Positions 32,270 to 41,611 of a stretch of DNA of 64,000 nucleotides are shown here, piece by piece. Source of the DNA: Sandaracinus sp. Lineage in GTDB: Bacteria > Myxococcota_A > Polyangia > Polyangiales > Houyiibacteriaceae. The notes beneath the pieces are model-generated. The model did no database searches. It was not told the origin of the DNA and saw only the letters and a list, made by a program, of their open reading frames with translations. Where the stretch lies: positions 6,507-70,506 of the forward strand of contig JACKEH010000016.1 in assembly GCA_020633125.1 (NCBI GenBank), in the 5' to 3' direction. Both the position numbers and the translations under genes were made by a program. Positions within the stretch are counted from its first letter, which is position 1. Each line of letters opens with the position of its first letter.

Positions 32270-34096
32270 TCAGGGTGCAGGGTCGGAGCCGCCGACGTCG
32301 CTCATGACGCCGTCTCGTCCGTCGTAGCGACGCCGCACCGCCTCGGGGACGAGCTGCTGCACGGTCCACGCGTGCGCGACCAAGCGACGCTCGGCGTGAA
32401 CGAGCGCGTCTCGTGTCTGACCCGCGGTCAACGCGGGCACCATGACCGCGAGCAGGTTGGTGAGGACGAGCATCCACCACGTCCCCTCCGGTGGAAGGTC
32501 GACCATGCCGGGCCGAATCAGGATGCCTTCGGGTGTCACGACGACCGAAGGCGGCCAGAGTCCGAGGTGATGACCGAAGATGCTGAGGCTCGCGGCGATG
32601 GCCGTGATCACCATCAGCCCGACGCGCTGACGCCGACCCACTTGGGCCGCGTGGTACATCAAGTTCGTCGCCAGCAGGCATGGCGCGACGATGAAGGGGC
32701 CGAAGATCCGCGAGATGCACACGAGCGCGAGCGCGGCGGTCGCAAACGAGAACACCGTCGCCGCGACGCCCTTCAACACGCCACGCGCCTGCAAGACCGT
32801 GAGCAACGACGCGAGCGCGAGCAACCCCGCCACCATCGCGAACAAGGGCCCATGCCTCACGCCGAGCACGAGGCCCCCGAGCGGCACGAAGCTCAGCCAG
32901 AGGAGGTAACGGCTCGCGGTGGCACGAGCGGCGACACGACGTGTGTTCTCGACCCATCGCCCGAACGCGCTGCGTGCGCCGTCCGGTAGCGTGGTCGGCG
33001 GCTCGAGCAAGAGCGACGCGAGCTCCGACGCCGCAGAGTGATTCTCGGGGTCGAGCGCCAACGCGAGGGCCAGCTCGCGCGTCGCCACCGAGCTCCCTCC
33101 CCCGCCGTCAGCCATCGCGGCGTGCGCGCGACGCACGTGGCGATACGAGAGCTTCTGACGACGCTCCAGGTCGCGGTCGCCTTCGAGAAACTCCTCCACC
33201 CGATCGGCGAGCGAGCGCGCGGAGCGAAGGCGCTTGGCCGAGTCGACGTGCGTCGCCTCGACGCAGAGCGCCTCCAGCTCGGGCGAGACTCGACGGTCAG
33301 GAAAACGGCGCGCGATGCGGGCGTCGACGCCTTCGATGGCCTGCGAGATGCGCTCGCGCGAGCCCTTGCCGGTGTTGATCTTCTCGAGCGTGAGGATCTC
33401 GAAGAGGATGCAGCCGAGCGCGTAGACGTCCGACGCTGGCCCGACCTCGGCGTCGCCGAGCGCCTGTTCCGGAGACATGTAGCCGGGCGTACCGAGCGCG
33501 CTGCCTTCCCGGGTCGCGTCGAGGTCGTCGTCGGGGATGTCGCTCGTGCCGGGATGCGTGCTGCTCGGGGGTCGCTCGACGAGCTTCGCCACGCCCCAAT
33601 CGAGCACGTAGACCTCGCCGAACTCGCCGACCATCACGTTGGCCGGCTTGAGATCACGGTGAACCACGCCGCGTGAATGCGCGAAGTCGATCGCGCGGCA
33701 CATCTGCACGAAGATGCCGAGCAGACGTGTGCGCCCGAAGCGCGTGGACTCGTCGTTGTCCCGCGCACGCGCGAGCACGTCCTGAAGCGTCACGCCACGG
33801 ACGCGGCGCATCGTGAACCACGCCGGCTGGTTCTCGCCTTCGGTCTCACCGAGATCGTAGACGGGCACCAACCCGGGATGCTCGAGACGCGCTTGAATGC
33901 GCGCCTCACGCACGAAGCGACCACGGATCTCGGCGTCCGCAGCTTCGTCTTCTTGCAGGATCTTGAGCGCGACGTCGCGGCCGATGCGCTCGTCGCGCAC
34001 CAACGCGACCTCTCCCATGCCGCCGGTACCCAGCGCCTTCACGAACGCGTAGCGCCCGTGGATCGCCGGGATCTCCGAGAGGTCCTTGTCGCCCAT
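32270..34096 (-). CDS. Ser/Thr protein kinase with a multi-pass membrane C-terminal half
   Basis: The 608-residue protein has a Hanks-type kinase in its first 300 residues: GTGGMG loop at 23-28, Lys 45, HRDLKPANVMVG, DWG in place of DFG, and GTPGYMSPEQ. A helical linker follows. Residues about 390-580 hold six or seven hydrophobic segments with no recognised sensor motif. It probably relays a membrane signal to cytosolic targets. The ATG at 34096 has TATCCT 11 nt upstream, a possible -10 implying a very short leader. The gene is intact. Confidence 0.9.
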   Translation of the reverse strand: MGDKDLSEIPAIHGRYAFVKALGTGGMGEVALVRDERIGRDVALKILQEDEAADAEIRGRFVREARIQARLEHPGLVPVYDLGETEGENQPAWFTMRRVRGVTLQDVLARARDNDESTRFGRTRLLGIFVQMCRAIDFAHSRGVVHRDLKPANVMVGEFGEVYVLDWGVAKLVERPPSSTHPGTSDIPDDDLDATREGSALGTPGYMSPEQALGDAEVGPASDVYALGCILFEILTLEKINTGKGSRERISQAIEGVDARIARRFPDRRVSPELEALCVEATHVDSAKRLRSARSLADRVEEFLEGDRDLERRQKLSYRHVRRAHAAMADGGGGSSVATRELALALALDPENHSAASELASLLLEPPTTLPDGARSAFGRWVENTRRVAARATASRYLLWLSFVPLGGLVLGVRHGPLFAMVAGLLALASLLTVLQARGVLKGVAATVFSFATAALALVCISRIFGPFIVAPCLLATNLMYHAAQVGRRQRVGLMVITAIAASLSIFGHHLGLWPPSVVVTPEGILIRPGMVDLPPEGTWWMLVLTNLLAVMVPALTAGQTRDALVHAERRLVAHAWTVQQLVPEAVRRRYDGRDGVMSDVGGSDPAP

Positions 34097-34144
34097 ACGT
34101 CCGCGGTAGGATAACCGACCCTCCGCCTCTTCGGGACAGAACGC

Positions 34145-34172
34145 CGAAAACCCCGAAAAACAGAGGTTTTCG
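34145..34172 (-). terminator. Possible terminator between lipoprotein gene and kinase gene
   Basis: CGAAAACC (34145-34152) pairs with GGTTTTCG (34165-34172) around a 12-nt loop containing a T-run on the minus strand. It lies just past the stop at 34181. The stem is short and the loop long, so the call is tentative. Confidence 0.35.
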
Positions 34173-34180
34173 TGCGCACC

Positions 34181-34780
34181 TCAATCGTAGCTGGGGGGCG
34201 GCGTCGGCACGCCCTCGTCCCTGACACCCTCCGCGTGGTTCGAGTCGTCGGAATCGTCCCGAGCCACCTCGGTCGGCACACGTGACTCGAGCCGGCAGAG
34301 GCTCTGCACGCAACGTGGCACGTAGGTCTCGCCCGGCGGCTCGCAGCTCGTCACCCGCACCTCGCCCGCGTGGTCGTGCAGCACCGCGACCGCACGGCAA
34401 TCGCGGGCGGCCACGGCGACACATTGGTCCGCGCGGTCGCAGACGATGTGCTCGGGTGAGAGCGCCGCGTCGCCGGTCGGCATCCGCACCAGACGCAACG
34501 GCGCTTCGCCTCCCGCGGTGCCTTGCGGCTCGAACGGAAGCGGCGCGAGCGGGTCGCCAGGGTCGGAGTGACGCGAAGACCCCCGTCGGTCGCGGCGGTG
34601 CGTCGCCGCGTGCGCGACCGTGGCCGCCGTGGCGGTCGCAATGGCTGCGGCGGCACGGCCGATCGCACGACCAGGCGTCATGCCTCCCGTGTGCCCTTTG
34701 CAGCCCATCAGGAGTACGAACGCGCCGAGCAGCAGCCGTACGGCGAAGGGAGACGCCCGCTCAGCGTTCCCAACGACCAC
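34181..34780 (-). CDS. Lipoprotein of unknown function
   Basis: A lipoprotein signal (FAVRLLLGAFVLLMGC) is followed by an Ala/Thr/Arg-rich low-complexity segment. A small domain with four Cys (HIVCDRADQCVAVAARDC, VTSCEPPGETYVPRCVQSLC) ends in an acidic tail. The product is about 199 residues from GTG 34780; an ATG at 34819 is a possible earlier start that would increase overlap with the upstream gene. It is last in a minus-strand cluster of at least three overlapping genes. No family was recognised. Confidence 0.6.
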   Translation of the reverse strand: MVVGNAERASPFAVRLLLGAFVLLMGCKGHTGGMTPGRAIGRAAAAIATATAATVAHAATHRRDRRGSSRHSDPGDPLAPLPFEPQGTAGGEAPLRLVRMPTGDAALSPEHIVCDRADQCVAVAARDCRAVAVLHDHAGEVRVTSCEPPGETYVPRCVQSLCRLESRVPTEVARDDSDDSNHAEGVRDEGVPTPPPSYD

Positions 34781-35306
34781 TCGCGACGACGGGCTGCTCC
34801 GGATCACCGTTCCAAGCATACGCCCACGCCCAGACTTCCTCCCGCGCGCACGTCACACGCACCGGAACACGCAGGTAGAGCGAGCTCGGGCGAGGGTCGA
34901 GTACCCATCCCGCGAAGTCTTCGTACTCGTCGAGCACCACGAAGGCGGCCGCCGGGTCGGGCAGAAACACCAGCTCGCCGTGGACGCGCCCTTCGCCTCG
35001 GGCATGCCACGCGGGGTACGCACCGAGGTCGAGCAAGGTCCCGCCCACGTGCCCTTCGGCGCCCCACGTCGGCTCGAAGCGGGTGAGCAATCCTTCCGCC
35101 GAACGTCCGCGGCGCAGCGATCCGTAGACGAAGAGCGGCAGCGCTTGCCCCGGCATTTCCGGAGCGCTCACGCGAAGGAGCGTGCCGTCGAAGGCCCACG
35201 CCGAGCCCGACTCGCCCGACCCTTCGCAACGCCCGCGAAGCACGTGGCCGAGTCGCCCGTGGTCGAGCACGAAAGCCTCTCCCTTCGGGTCGGCGACGAG
35301 CTTCAT
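34761..35306 (-). CDS. Gamma-glutamylcyclotransferase-like (AIG2/GGCT) protein
   Basis: The 181-residue protein has the GGCT-fold signature LPLFVYGSLRRG at about residue 57. It continues with GGTLLDLGAYPAW, VHGELVFLPD and a Glu-containing VVLDEYEDF that carries the likely catalytic acid. Such enzymes release 5-oxoproline from gamma-glutamyl amines or peptides; the substrate here is unknown. The first 55 residues are an extra N-terminal part not typical of the fold. The ATG at 35306 overlaps the stop of the glycine-rich gene (ATGA). Confidence 0.75.
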   Translation of the reverse strand: MKLVADPKGEAFVLDHGRLGHVLRGRCEGSGESGSAWAFDGTLLRVSAPEMPGQALPLFVYGSLRRGRSAEGLLTRFEPTWGAEGHVGGTLLDLGAYPAWHARGEGRVHGELVFLPDPAAAFVVLDEYEDFAGWVLDPRPSSLYLRVPVRVTCAREEVWAWAYAWNGDPEQPVVASGRWER

Positions 35307-36887
35307 CGATCGCCGACGCGACCTTCGGCACCGTCGGGCGCGCTGCCCCCACCGGGACCGCCGGCGCCGCCGCTGCCGCCCGTACGCACGAGCCCACGCA
35401 CGTCGACGGTCGCTCCCTCCGCCGCGAGCACCGCGATCGCCGGTCCGCCACCACCGCCGCCGCCACCGCCGCCGTCGCCGCCGTCGCGACCCGCGCCGCC
35501 CGCGCCGCCGCTTGCCGAGCCGTCACGCCCCGCGCCACCGTCACGCCCCGCGCCACCGGCGCCGTGGGGCCCGGGTGCGCCGCCGTCGCCACCGTCACCG
35601 CCGTTGCCCAGCGCGACGGTCACGTCGATCACGGTGACCTCGGCGCCGCTGGCGACGGTCACGCCGAACGAGCCGCCGCCACCGCCGCCGCCGCCACCAC
35701 CGCCACCACCACAGCCGCCCGCGCCACCGCCGCCGCCGCCGCCGCCGGAGTAGCGACGTGGGGGAGAGACCGTGCTTTCGCCGCCGCCGCCACCCCCGCC
35801 GCCACCGCCGCCGCCCGGGGTTCCGGCCTCGCCCATCGCGCCGGACGCCGGGAGGTAATGACCGTCCTCCGAGAGCGAGCCCACCGCACCGCCCGCGGCA
35901 CCGTCCGCTCCGTCGCTTCCCACGGTGCCCGGGTCGCCGGGCCCACCGCCGACCGGCTCCGAGAAGCCGCGGTTGGCGCCCCCGCTTCCTCCCGACGCGC
36001 CGCCCGAGCCCATCACGCCCGTCTCGCCGCCGCCCGTCAGCGTCAGGCCACCGGTGCCACCACGACCGCCGACCGCGCCGCAGCTGGAAGCTCCTGGCGC
36101 GCCACCGGCGGCGCGTCGTCTGCGCTGCCGCCCTGCGCGCCGGTCTCGGCGTCGCCGCCGTCGTCGCCGCTGGCCCCGTCGTCCGCGTTCTCACCGTCGC
36201 TGCCGTCGCCCGCGCGCAGCTGCAGCGCCCGCAACACGATCCCGCGGCCACTCGCGACACGCACCACGACGCTGCTGTTGCCGCGTCCGCTCGCGTCGCC
36301 GGTCTCGAGCGCCAGCGTCTCGAGGACCACGCCGTCCGCGTCGATCACGAGGCCTTCGGACCCGAGCTCGTCAGCGTGGTCACGCAGCCGACCGGGTCTT
36401 CGGTTTCGAATCCGTCGCAGTAGCCCCCGCGCAGCACGACACCGCGCGAGACGACGGCCGCTGCGTCGTAGCTTCCTTCCGAGACACAAACGACCTGTCC
36501 GCTGGTCGCGCGCGACAGTGCTTCGTCGAGCGTCGCGAGGGGGTCCACGGCCGTTCCGGCCGCGCCGTCGTCGCCCCCTTCGGACACGTGAACCGCGCAC
36601 GGCGGCGGGCCTGCATCCCCCGGTCCACCGTCGAGGCCTCCGTCGAGGGGTCCACCGTCGCCGGCGTCCTCACGGCTCGCGTCGCGCCCGGCGTCGACCG
36701 CGCCGTCCACCCGCACGTCGGCGTCGTCGGGCACACCGGCGTCGGTCCCGCCTCGCCCCGCCAGACCGCTGCGATCGGCGGCGCAAGCACACAACACGAC
36801 GAGGCCTCCCACGAGACCGACCCGAGCCCGAACGCGCACGGTCGGCAGGGTAGCAGCACCGCGCCCCGTCGAGCGACGGTCGCTCAC
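35303..36887 (-). CDS. Glycine-rich PGRS-like lipoprotein (frameshifted)
   Basis: The start (GTG 36887, or GTG 36839 just before the signal) gives an export signal with a lipobox-like LCAC, then Asp/Gly-rich linkers and a domain starting CAVHVSEGGDDGAAGTAVDPLATLDEAL. That domain resembles right-handed parallel beta-helix repeat proteins (ISEG/DPFATIQEAL type). Frame breaks are needed near 36365 and 36100. The C-terminal third is almost pure Gly with Ala, Asp and Ser, like PGRS proteins, interrupted by VTVASGAEVTVIDVTVALG. The role is unknown, perhaps a surface or matrix protein. The stop overlaps the next gene. Confidence 0.65.
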
Positions 36888-36938
36888 GCATGCCGTGAGG
36901 GTCCGCCGCCCGCCGTCACGTGGACGAAGAAGAAGCCG

Positions 36939-38387
36939 TCAGCGCCCGTTCTCGCAGCGTCGCAGAGCGACGAAATCGTCCCACGTCGGTCCACCGTGCG
37001 CATGGAGCGCGCTCGCCAGACGCGCGGTGTCCCACGCCTGCAGGAGCCGCCAACGTACCGCCGCTTCGACGCGTGCGTCGTCGACCCGTGCATGCGCGTC
37101 CCCGAGCGCCGCGACCGCGTCGGTGTAGGCGCGCCCCTCCTCGCTCCGATCGAGCAACGCACGCAGCCGCGGGCCCTCGCGCACCAAACCCGCGTCGAGG
37201 TCGGGGTGCCACGGGTCGTCCGCGATGGGCAGGATTTCGAGGAGGGCGATGCGAAGTGGGTAGAACGCCAGATCGACCCGCGCTTCGATCTCCGCGAGCG
37301 CGACCTCTTCGTTCTCGAGGACGTGCTCCGCGCGGTCGACGCGCCGACGCGCCTCTTCTTCGTTGCGCGCGTCGAGCGCCGCACCGAGCGCTTCGATCAC
37401 GCGCCGCTCGGGTGCGAGCTCCGGCAGCGTGAGGTCCGGCTCCACTTCGGGTAGGTCGACGATCTCGACCGCGTGCGCGAGCCATCGCTCCGAGGTCGTC
37501 GTCGGCACGTCGAGCGAACGGGAGGCGACGCGCGCGTGGGTGTGCGCCTCGAGCAGCCCCACGGTGCCATCGCCGTCGAGATCGAGATCGACGGGATGCC
37601 CCTCGCGATCCTCGCCTCGCAGCGCGTGCCAGAAATGAATCGCGTAGCTCTCCTGGCGCGCGCGCGTCGGATCGGGATCGCAGCCGCTGGCCTCACGGTC
37701 GTAGCTGGTCGCGAAGACGCCACAGCGGTGCGGCTCGGCGAGGCCACGCTCGCTCTCGCCCGCGACGAAGATCGTGTCGGCGAAGCCGCCTCCGAAGCAG
37801 CTCGTCACCACCAGCCGCGCGGGCCGGCCTAGCGCGTCGAGCTCGCTCGCGAGATCGGTGACCCCGAGCACCTCGCCGCCCCAGAGATGGAAGACGCTGT
37901 CGATCGGCGCTTCGCCGCCCTCGCCGTGGCCCGCGAGCACCCACGTGAACGGCGCGTCGGCGCCACGAAGGGTGTCGAGCACGCCGAAGAGCATCGGGGG
38001 CGAGGCGGGGCCGTCGACCTCGGGCCCCGGGACGTAGCGAACCGCGCGGTCGCGGGGATCGAAGAGGTCGGCCAAGCGCGCACGGAGATCGGCCCGCGGC
38101 GTCGCGTCCTCGTCGCGCACCTGCACCAACGTCCCGGTGCCGCCGCCGAAGAGCAACGTGCCCTCGTCACCGAGGCTTCGGCGAATCAGCTCCGCGTCCT
38201 GCGCCAGCGAGACTTGCGTGGACGCCGGCTCCGCCCCGCCGACGAGCGCGACCCAACGCGGCGCGTCGTGCAAGCGCACCTCGACCTCGGCGGGAAGCGG
38301 CTGCGCCTCGGGCCGCCAGAGAACCATCGCCGCGAGCACGGGCGCGAGGCCGGCAAAGAACGCGAGCAGCGGATGACGAGCGTGCAC
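36939..38387 (-). CDS. Caspase-like (clan CD) peptidase with EF-hand-like loop, membrane-anchored
   Basis: The 482-residue protein starts (GTG 38387) with one hydrophobic segment (HPLLAFFAGLAPVLAAMVLW). It then has a caspase-hemoglobinase-type core: WVLAGHGEGG with His 154 and VVTSCFGGGFAD with Cys 197, the expected spacing of the catalytic dyad in clan CD peptidases. Residues 269-280 match an EF-hand calcium loop (Asp at 1, 3 and 5, Glu at 12). A helical C-terminal region with many Arg/Glu follows. The anchor predicts a periplasmic location. Closest by eye to C13/C14-like proteins; family assignment needs a profile search. The gene is intact. Confidence 0.7.
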   Translation of the reverse strand: MHARHPLLAFFAGLAPVLAAMVLWRPEAQPLPAEVEVRLHDAPRWVALVGGAEPASTQVSLAQDAELIRRSLGDEGTLLFGGGTGTLVQVRDEDATPRADLRARLADLFDPRDRAVRYVPGPEVDGPASPPMLFGVLDTLRGADAPFTWVLAGHGEGGEAPIDSVFHLWGGEVLGVTDLASELDALGRPARLVVTSCFGGGFADTIFVAGESERGLAEPHRCGVFATSYDREASGCDPDPTRARQESYAIHFWHALRGEDREGHPVDLDLDGDGTVGLLEAHTHARVASRSLDVPTTTSERWLAHAVEIVDLPEVEPDLTLPELAPERRVIEALGAALDARNEEEARRRVDRAEHVLENEEVALAEIEARVDLAFYPLRIALLEILPIADDPWHPDLDAGLVREGPRLRALLDRSEEGRAYTDAVAALGDAHARVDDARVEAAVRWRLLQAWDTARLASALHAHGGPTWDDFVALRRCENGR

Positions 38388-38510
38388 GGCGCGAGCCTGG
38401 ACCGACCGGCGTGGCGCCGCCAGCGACGACGTCGCCGGGAAGGGAGGTCCAACCGTTTGCGGACGTAGCTTGACCCCGCGTCGACCTTCGAACGACGCTC
38501 GGACCCGCTC

Positions 38511-39287
38511 ATGCCCGTCGCCTCCATCATTCTCGGAATCGTCGCCCTCCTCTTCATGGTCGGAGGCTTCCTGATGACGGGCGTGCCCGTCGCCGGCGCC
38601 GTGCTGAGCTTCGGCGCCCCGCTCTCCGCCCTCGTCGGCATCGTGCTCGCCGGTGTGGCGATGTCGCGCGCCAAGCGCGAAGGCGGCGAATCCGGCGCGG
38701 CGGTGGCCGGCCTCGTGGTGAACATCATCGCGTTCATCCTCGGCTTGGCCGTCGCGTTGACCTGCGGCCTCTGCAACGTCTGCTTCTCGGCCAGCACGGT
38801 CGGAGCGGGCGCGGCGGCGGCGAACAACCCCTTCCTCCAGCCGGGCCAGGGCGGGCTCAACAACCCGAACGGCGCGAACGGCCCGCAGGGGTTCGGCCAG
38901 CTCGGGCAGCAGCTCGCGGCGGAGATGAGTCGCCTCTCGCTCACCATGTCCCTGGCGAGCGCCCAGCTCGGTTGCGCGAGCGATCCGAGCGGCGCCCAAG
39001 CCGCCCAGGCCGTGCTTCATCCGAGTGTGGCGACGCAATACCAAGGGATGCTCTGCAACATCCCGGAGAGCACGCTCGAGGCCTTCGGCCGTGGCTGCGA
39101 CGAGGGCGCGCCCTGCAGCACCGCCACCGTCTTGAGCTCGACCCCGGACGCCGCGAAGGCCACGGCGCTCGGCCTCGACGCCAACCAGTGTTTTCTCTAC
39201 CAGTCCGGCCAGGCGCGCATCATCGGGTGCAACACGCCCACGGACTTCCGCGTGATCCTGATGGAGAACCTCGCCGCGGTGCAGTGA
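38511..39287 (+). CDS. Membrane protein with DUF4190-like N-terminal part
   Basis: The 258-residue protein has two or three hydrophobic segments (about residues 4-26, 30-50 and 63-87) with the small-residue pattern of DUF4190-type proteins (LGIVALLFMVGG). A GGLNNPNGANGPQG linker follows, then a soluble domain with several Cys (LGCASDP, MLCNIPE, GRGCDEGAPCS, NQCFLY, IIGCN) that probably faces the periplasm. The ATG at 38511 directly begins the first membrane segment. It diverges from the caspase-like gene, leaving 123 bp for two promoters. Function is unknown. Confidence 0.65.
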   Translation: MPVASIILGIVALLFMVGGFLMTGVPVAGAVLSFGAPLSALVGIVLAGVAMSRAKREGGESGAAVAGLVVNIIAFILGLAVALTCGLCNVCFSASTVGAGAAAANNPFLQPGQGGLNNPNGANGPQGFGQLGQQLAAEMSRLSLTMSLASAQLGCASDPSGAQAAQAVLHPSVATQYQGMLCNIPESTLEAFGRGCDEGAPCSTATVLSSTPDAAKATALGLDANQCFLYQSGQARIIGCNTPTDFRVILMENLAAVQ

Positions 39288-39347
39288 ACGATCGCGCGGC
39301 CACACGGCCGCACGCACACCGCCCGAGCGCGAGCCACGTGGCAGGTG

Positions 39348-40721
39348 TCAGCCCGGCAAACAGGCTCCGTACTCGCGACCGTAGACCTCGAATCCGACCG
39401 CCGCGCAGAAACGCGACGAGGGACAGGAGCGTGCTCCGTCCCGATCGCACACCAATCGGCAGGCGGACACACCGTCCTCTTCGACGCACAGGTGGCCGTC
39501 GGCGCAGTCCGCTTGGCTCGTGCAGCGGTCCCCCTCGTTCTTGCCGTTCCGTCCGTCGCGACAGGTGGTGACGCCCCCGACGATGCCCGTGCAGCGAAGC
39601 TCCGGCCCACAGACTCCGTCGCTGATCGACGGCAGGCAGTGCATCGAGCACACGCCTCCGAGGCAGAGCTCCTCCGAGGGACAATCCGAATCCGACGAGC
39701 AGCCTCGTGCGCAGACGCCGAAGAAGTCGCCCCCGGTGGAGACGTCGACGCACTCGAGGTTGGCGACGCAATCCAACGCCGTGTCGCAGACCGCGCCCAC
39801 GGCACCTCCACCCTGGGGTCGGCAGAACGGCTGCGTCCCTTGCGCACAGAACTCTCCGACGGGGCACACGCCGTCGCAGAGAGGTGCCTCGACGCAACCG
39901 CCGGTCGTCGAGCAGGTCTCGTCGATGGCGCAGTAGCCGTCGCGCGGATCGTAACGACACGCCCCCGTCGCGGGATCACAGCGGTCCAACGTGCACTCGA
40001 CGTCGTCGTTGCAGACGACGGCCGGCGTGCGCTGACACGCACCTCCGACGCATTGCACGACGCCCGTGCACGCGTTGCCGTCGTCGAAGCGTGCGCACTC
40101 GTCGTCCGAGGTGCACGGGGCGTACGCGAAGCAGGAGCCTCCCTCGCAGCGGCCGGGACACGGCGCTCCACACGCCCCGCAGTGGTCCGTGTTCGTGTCG
40201 AGGTCCACGCAGAGTGACCCGCACGCGACGTCACCCGTCGGACAACGGATCGCGCATCCGGGGACGCTCTCGCACGCCGTCGCATCGAGCGCCGCACACC
40301 CCCGCGCCGCCGTGCAGCCGGGGGCTGCGGTACGTTCGCACGCCTCCGCCACGTCGCAGCTCGGCCCGGCGAGACGCTCGCAGAATCCACCTTCCGGTTC
40401 TCCGTCGCAGCGCCCGATCGCATCGTCGAAACGGCAGCCCGGCACCTGCCGACACTCGCCCTCGTCGGTGAGCGACGAGCAACGAAACGCGCGACGGGCC
40501 ATGCACTCGTTCGCATACGCGCAATGCGGCGCCGCATCGCACGCGGCGCGCTCCAGGCCAGCACAGCCACTCACGGTTCCCACGCACGGCGCCGGCGAGG
40601 GGTAGCGCATGCGAGGTCCCGCATCCGGAGCGCTGGGCGGAACGTAGGGAACGGGCTCGAAATCGATCCGTTCGACGCCACAGCCGAGGAGCACGAAGCC
40701 CAACGCGATCCACACCCTCAC
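39348..40721 (-). CDS. Large Cys-rich lipoprotein
   Basis: The 457-residue protein begins with a lipoprotein signal (IALGFVLLGC) and then carries dozens of Cys in EB-module or Dickkopf-like spacing. Examples are CGACGAPCPGRCEGGSC, CTSDDECARFDDGNAC, CSSDSDCPSEELCLGGVC and CTSQADCADGHLC. Such disulfide-rich surface lipoproteins are frequent in Sandaracinus-like genomes; no catalytic role is evident. The GTG at 40721 overlaps the previous stop (GTGA). It is the third gene of a probable three-gene operon (42931 to 39348). Confidence 0.75.
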   Translation of the reverse strand: MRVWIALGFVLLGCGVERIDFEPVPYVPPSAPDAGPRMRYPSPAPCVGTVSGCAGLERAACDAAPHCAYANECMARRAFRCSSLTDEGECRQVPGCRFDDAIGRCDGEPEGGFCERLAGPSCDVAEACERTAAPGCTAARGCAALDATACESVPGCAIRCPTGDVACGSLCVDLDTNTDHCGACGAPCPGRCEGGSCFAYAPCTSDDECARFDDGNACTGVVQCVGGACQRTPAVVCNDDVECTLDRCDPATGACRYDPRDGYCAIDETCSTTGGCVEAPLCDGVCPVGEFCAQGTQPFCRPQGGGAVGAVCDTALDCVANLECVDVSTGGDFFGVCARGCSSDSDCPSEELCLGGVCSMHCLPSISDGVCGPELRCTGIVGGVTTCRDGRNGKNEGDRCTSQADCADGHLCVEEDGVSACRLVCDRDGARSCPSSRFCAAVGFEVYGREYGACLPG

Positions 40722-41602
40722 GGCACCACCTCGTCTCCCGTCGAACCGCTTTCGGCTCCGCTGCCGGACGCCCCGGCCGAGTCACCGCTCGACGTCGCGA
40801 TGGGTCGCGAGTCGTCGAACGCGGGGCCTCGCTCGCTCGCTGCCTCGACGCGTGCGGTCTCCCGCCCCGCAGCGCCGATCTCCAAGACGTCGAGGAGATG
40901 ATCGTAGTCGTCCCAGTGCTGCCCGAAGACGTCCGCCGAAGCCACGTAACCGACGACCAAGAGCACGGGCCACTCTCGATAGGCTCCGTCGAACTTCTCT
41001 TCTCGCCACGTGTACGGCGCCCGGACCAACGTGACCGCCGCGCGCGCCGCACCGACCGCGCCGCCCGAATCGGTCCGCTGCACCTCGAGTACCGTCACGT
41101 GCGCCGCGTGGCCGTGCACAGCCGCGGGCAGTTCGTCGAGGGAGACCGCTTCGTAGCGGGACGTCGCCCACCCCACGTTCCACCCACCGCGCCGCAGCAT
41201 CACCTGGTCGGTCCCCGAGAGACTCGACACGAAGGTCTGCGCGAGTCGTTCGAGCGGCGCGTCCTGAAGCTCCATCGGCACGATGAACGTGTCGACGAAG
41301 AGACTCGCGCCGTCCGTGCGGTGCTCGAGCTCGAGCGCGTTGCCGAGCGCCCAATAGCGACGGTCGATTCGACCGTCGTCGTCGCGGTCGAGGCTCCGAA
41401 CGTGCAAGTTGTCACGTCGAGTTCGTCCGCTCGGAGTGTGAGACGAGATGCGCCAGCTCGAGCTCACGAACGAACCGTCCGACTCCGCGCGCACGCGCAG
41501 ACGGTGAGAGTCGTGAGTCCAACCGACGCGACCGAAATGGCCCGTCCCGTAGGGAGCCGCGCAGCCGAGGACGAAAAGGAGAACGGAGAGGATCGTACGC
41601 AT
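40718..41602 (-). CDS. Lipoprotein of unknown function
   Basis: The 294-residue protein has a lipoprotein signal (ILSVLLFVLGC) and a beta-rich soluble domain with no recognised motif (HDSHRLRVRAESDGSF, YWALGNALELEHRTDG). It ends in a Ser/Gly/Ala-rich low-complexity tail. The ATG at 41602 is 9 bp after the stop of the outer-membrane-type gene; its own stop overlaps the Cys-rich gene. The three are probably made together and act at the outer membrane. The function cannot be guessed. Confidence 0.65.
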   Translation of the reverse strand: MRTILSVLLFVLGCAAPYGTGHFGRVGWTHDSHRLRVRAESDGSFVSSSWRISSHTPSGRTRRDNLHVRSLDRDDDGRIDRRYWALGNALELEHRTDGASLFVDTFIVPMELQDAPLERLAQTFVSSLSGTDQVMLRRGGWNVGWATSRYEAVSLDELPAAVHGHAAHVTVLEVQRTDSGGAVGAARAAVTLVRAPYTWREEKFDGAYREWPVLLVVGYVASADVFGQHWDDYDHLLDVLEIGAAGRETARVEAASERGPAFDDSRPIATSSGDSAGASGSGAESGSTGDEVVP

Positions 41603-41611
41603 GTCGAGCTC

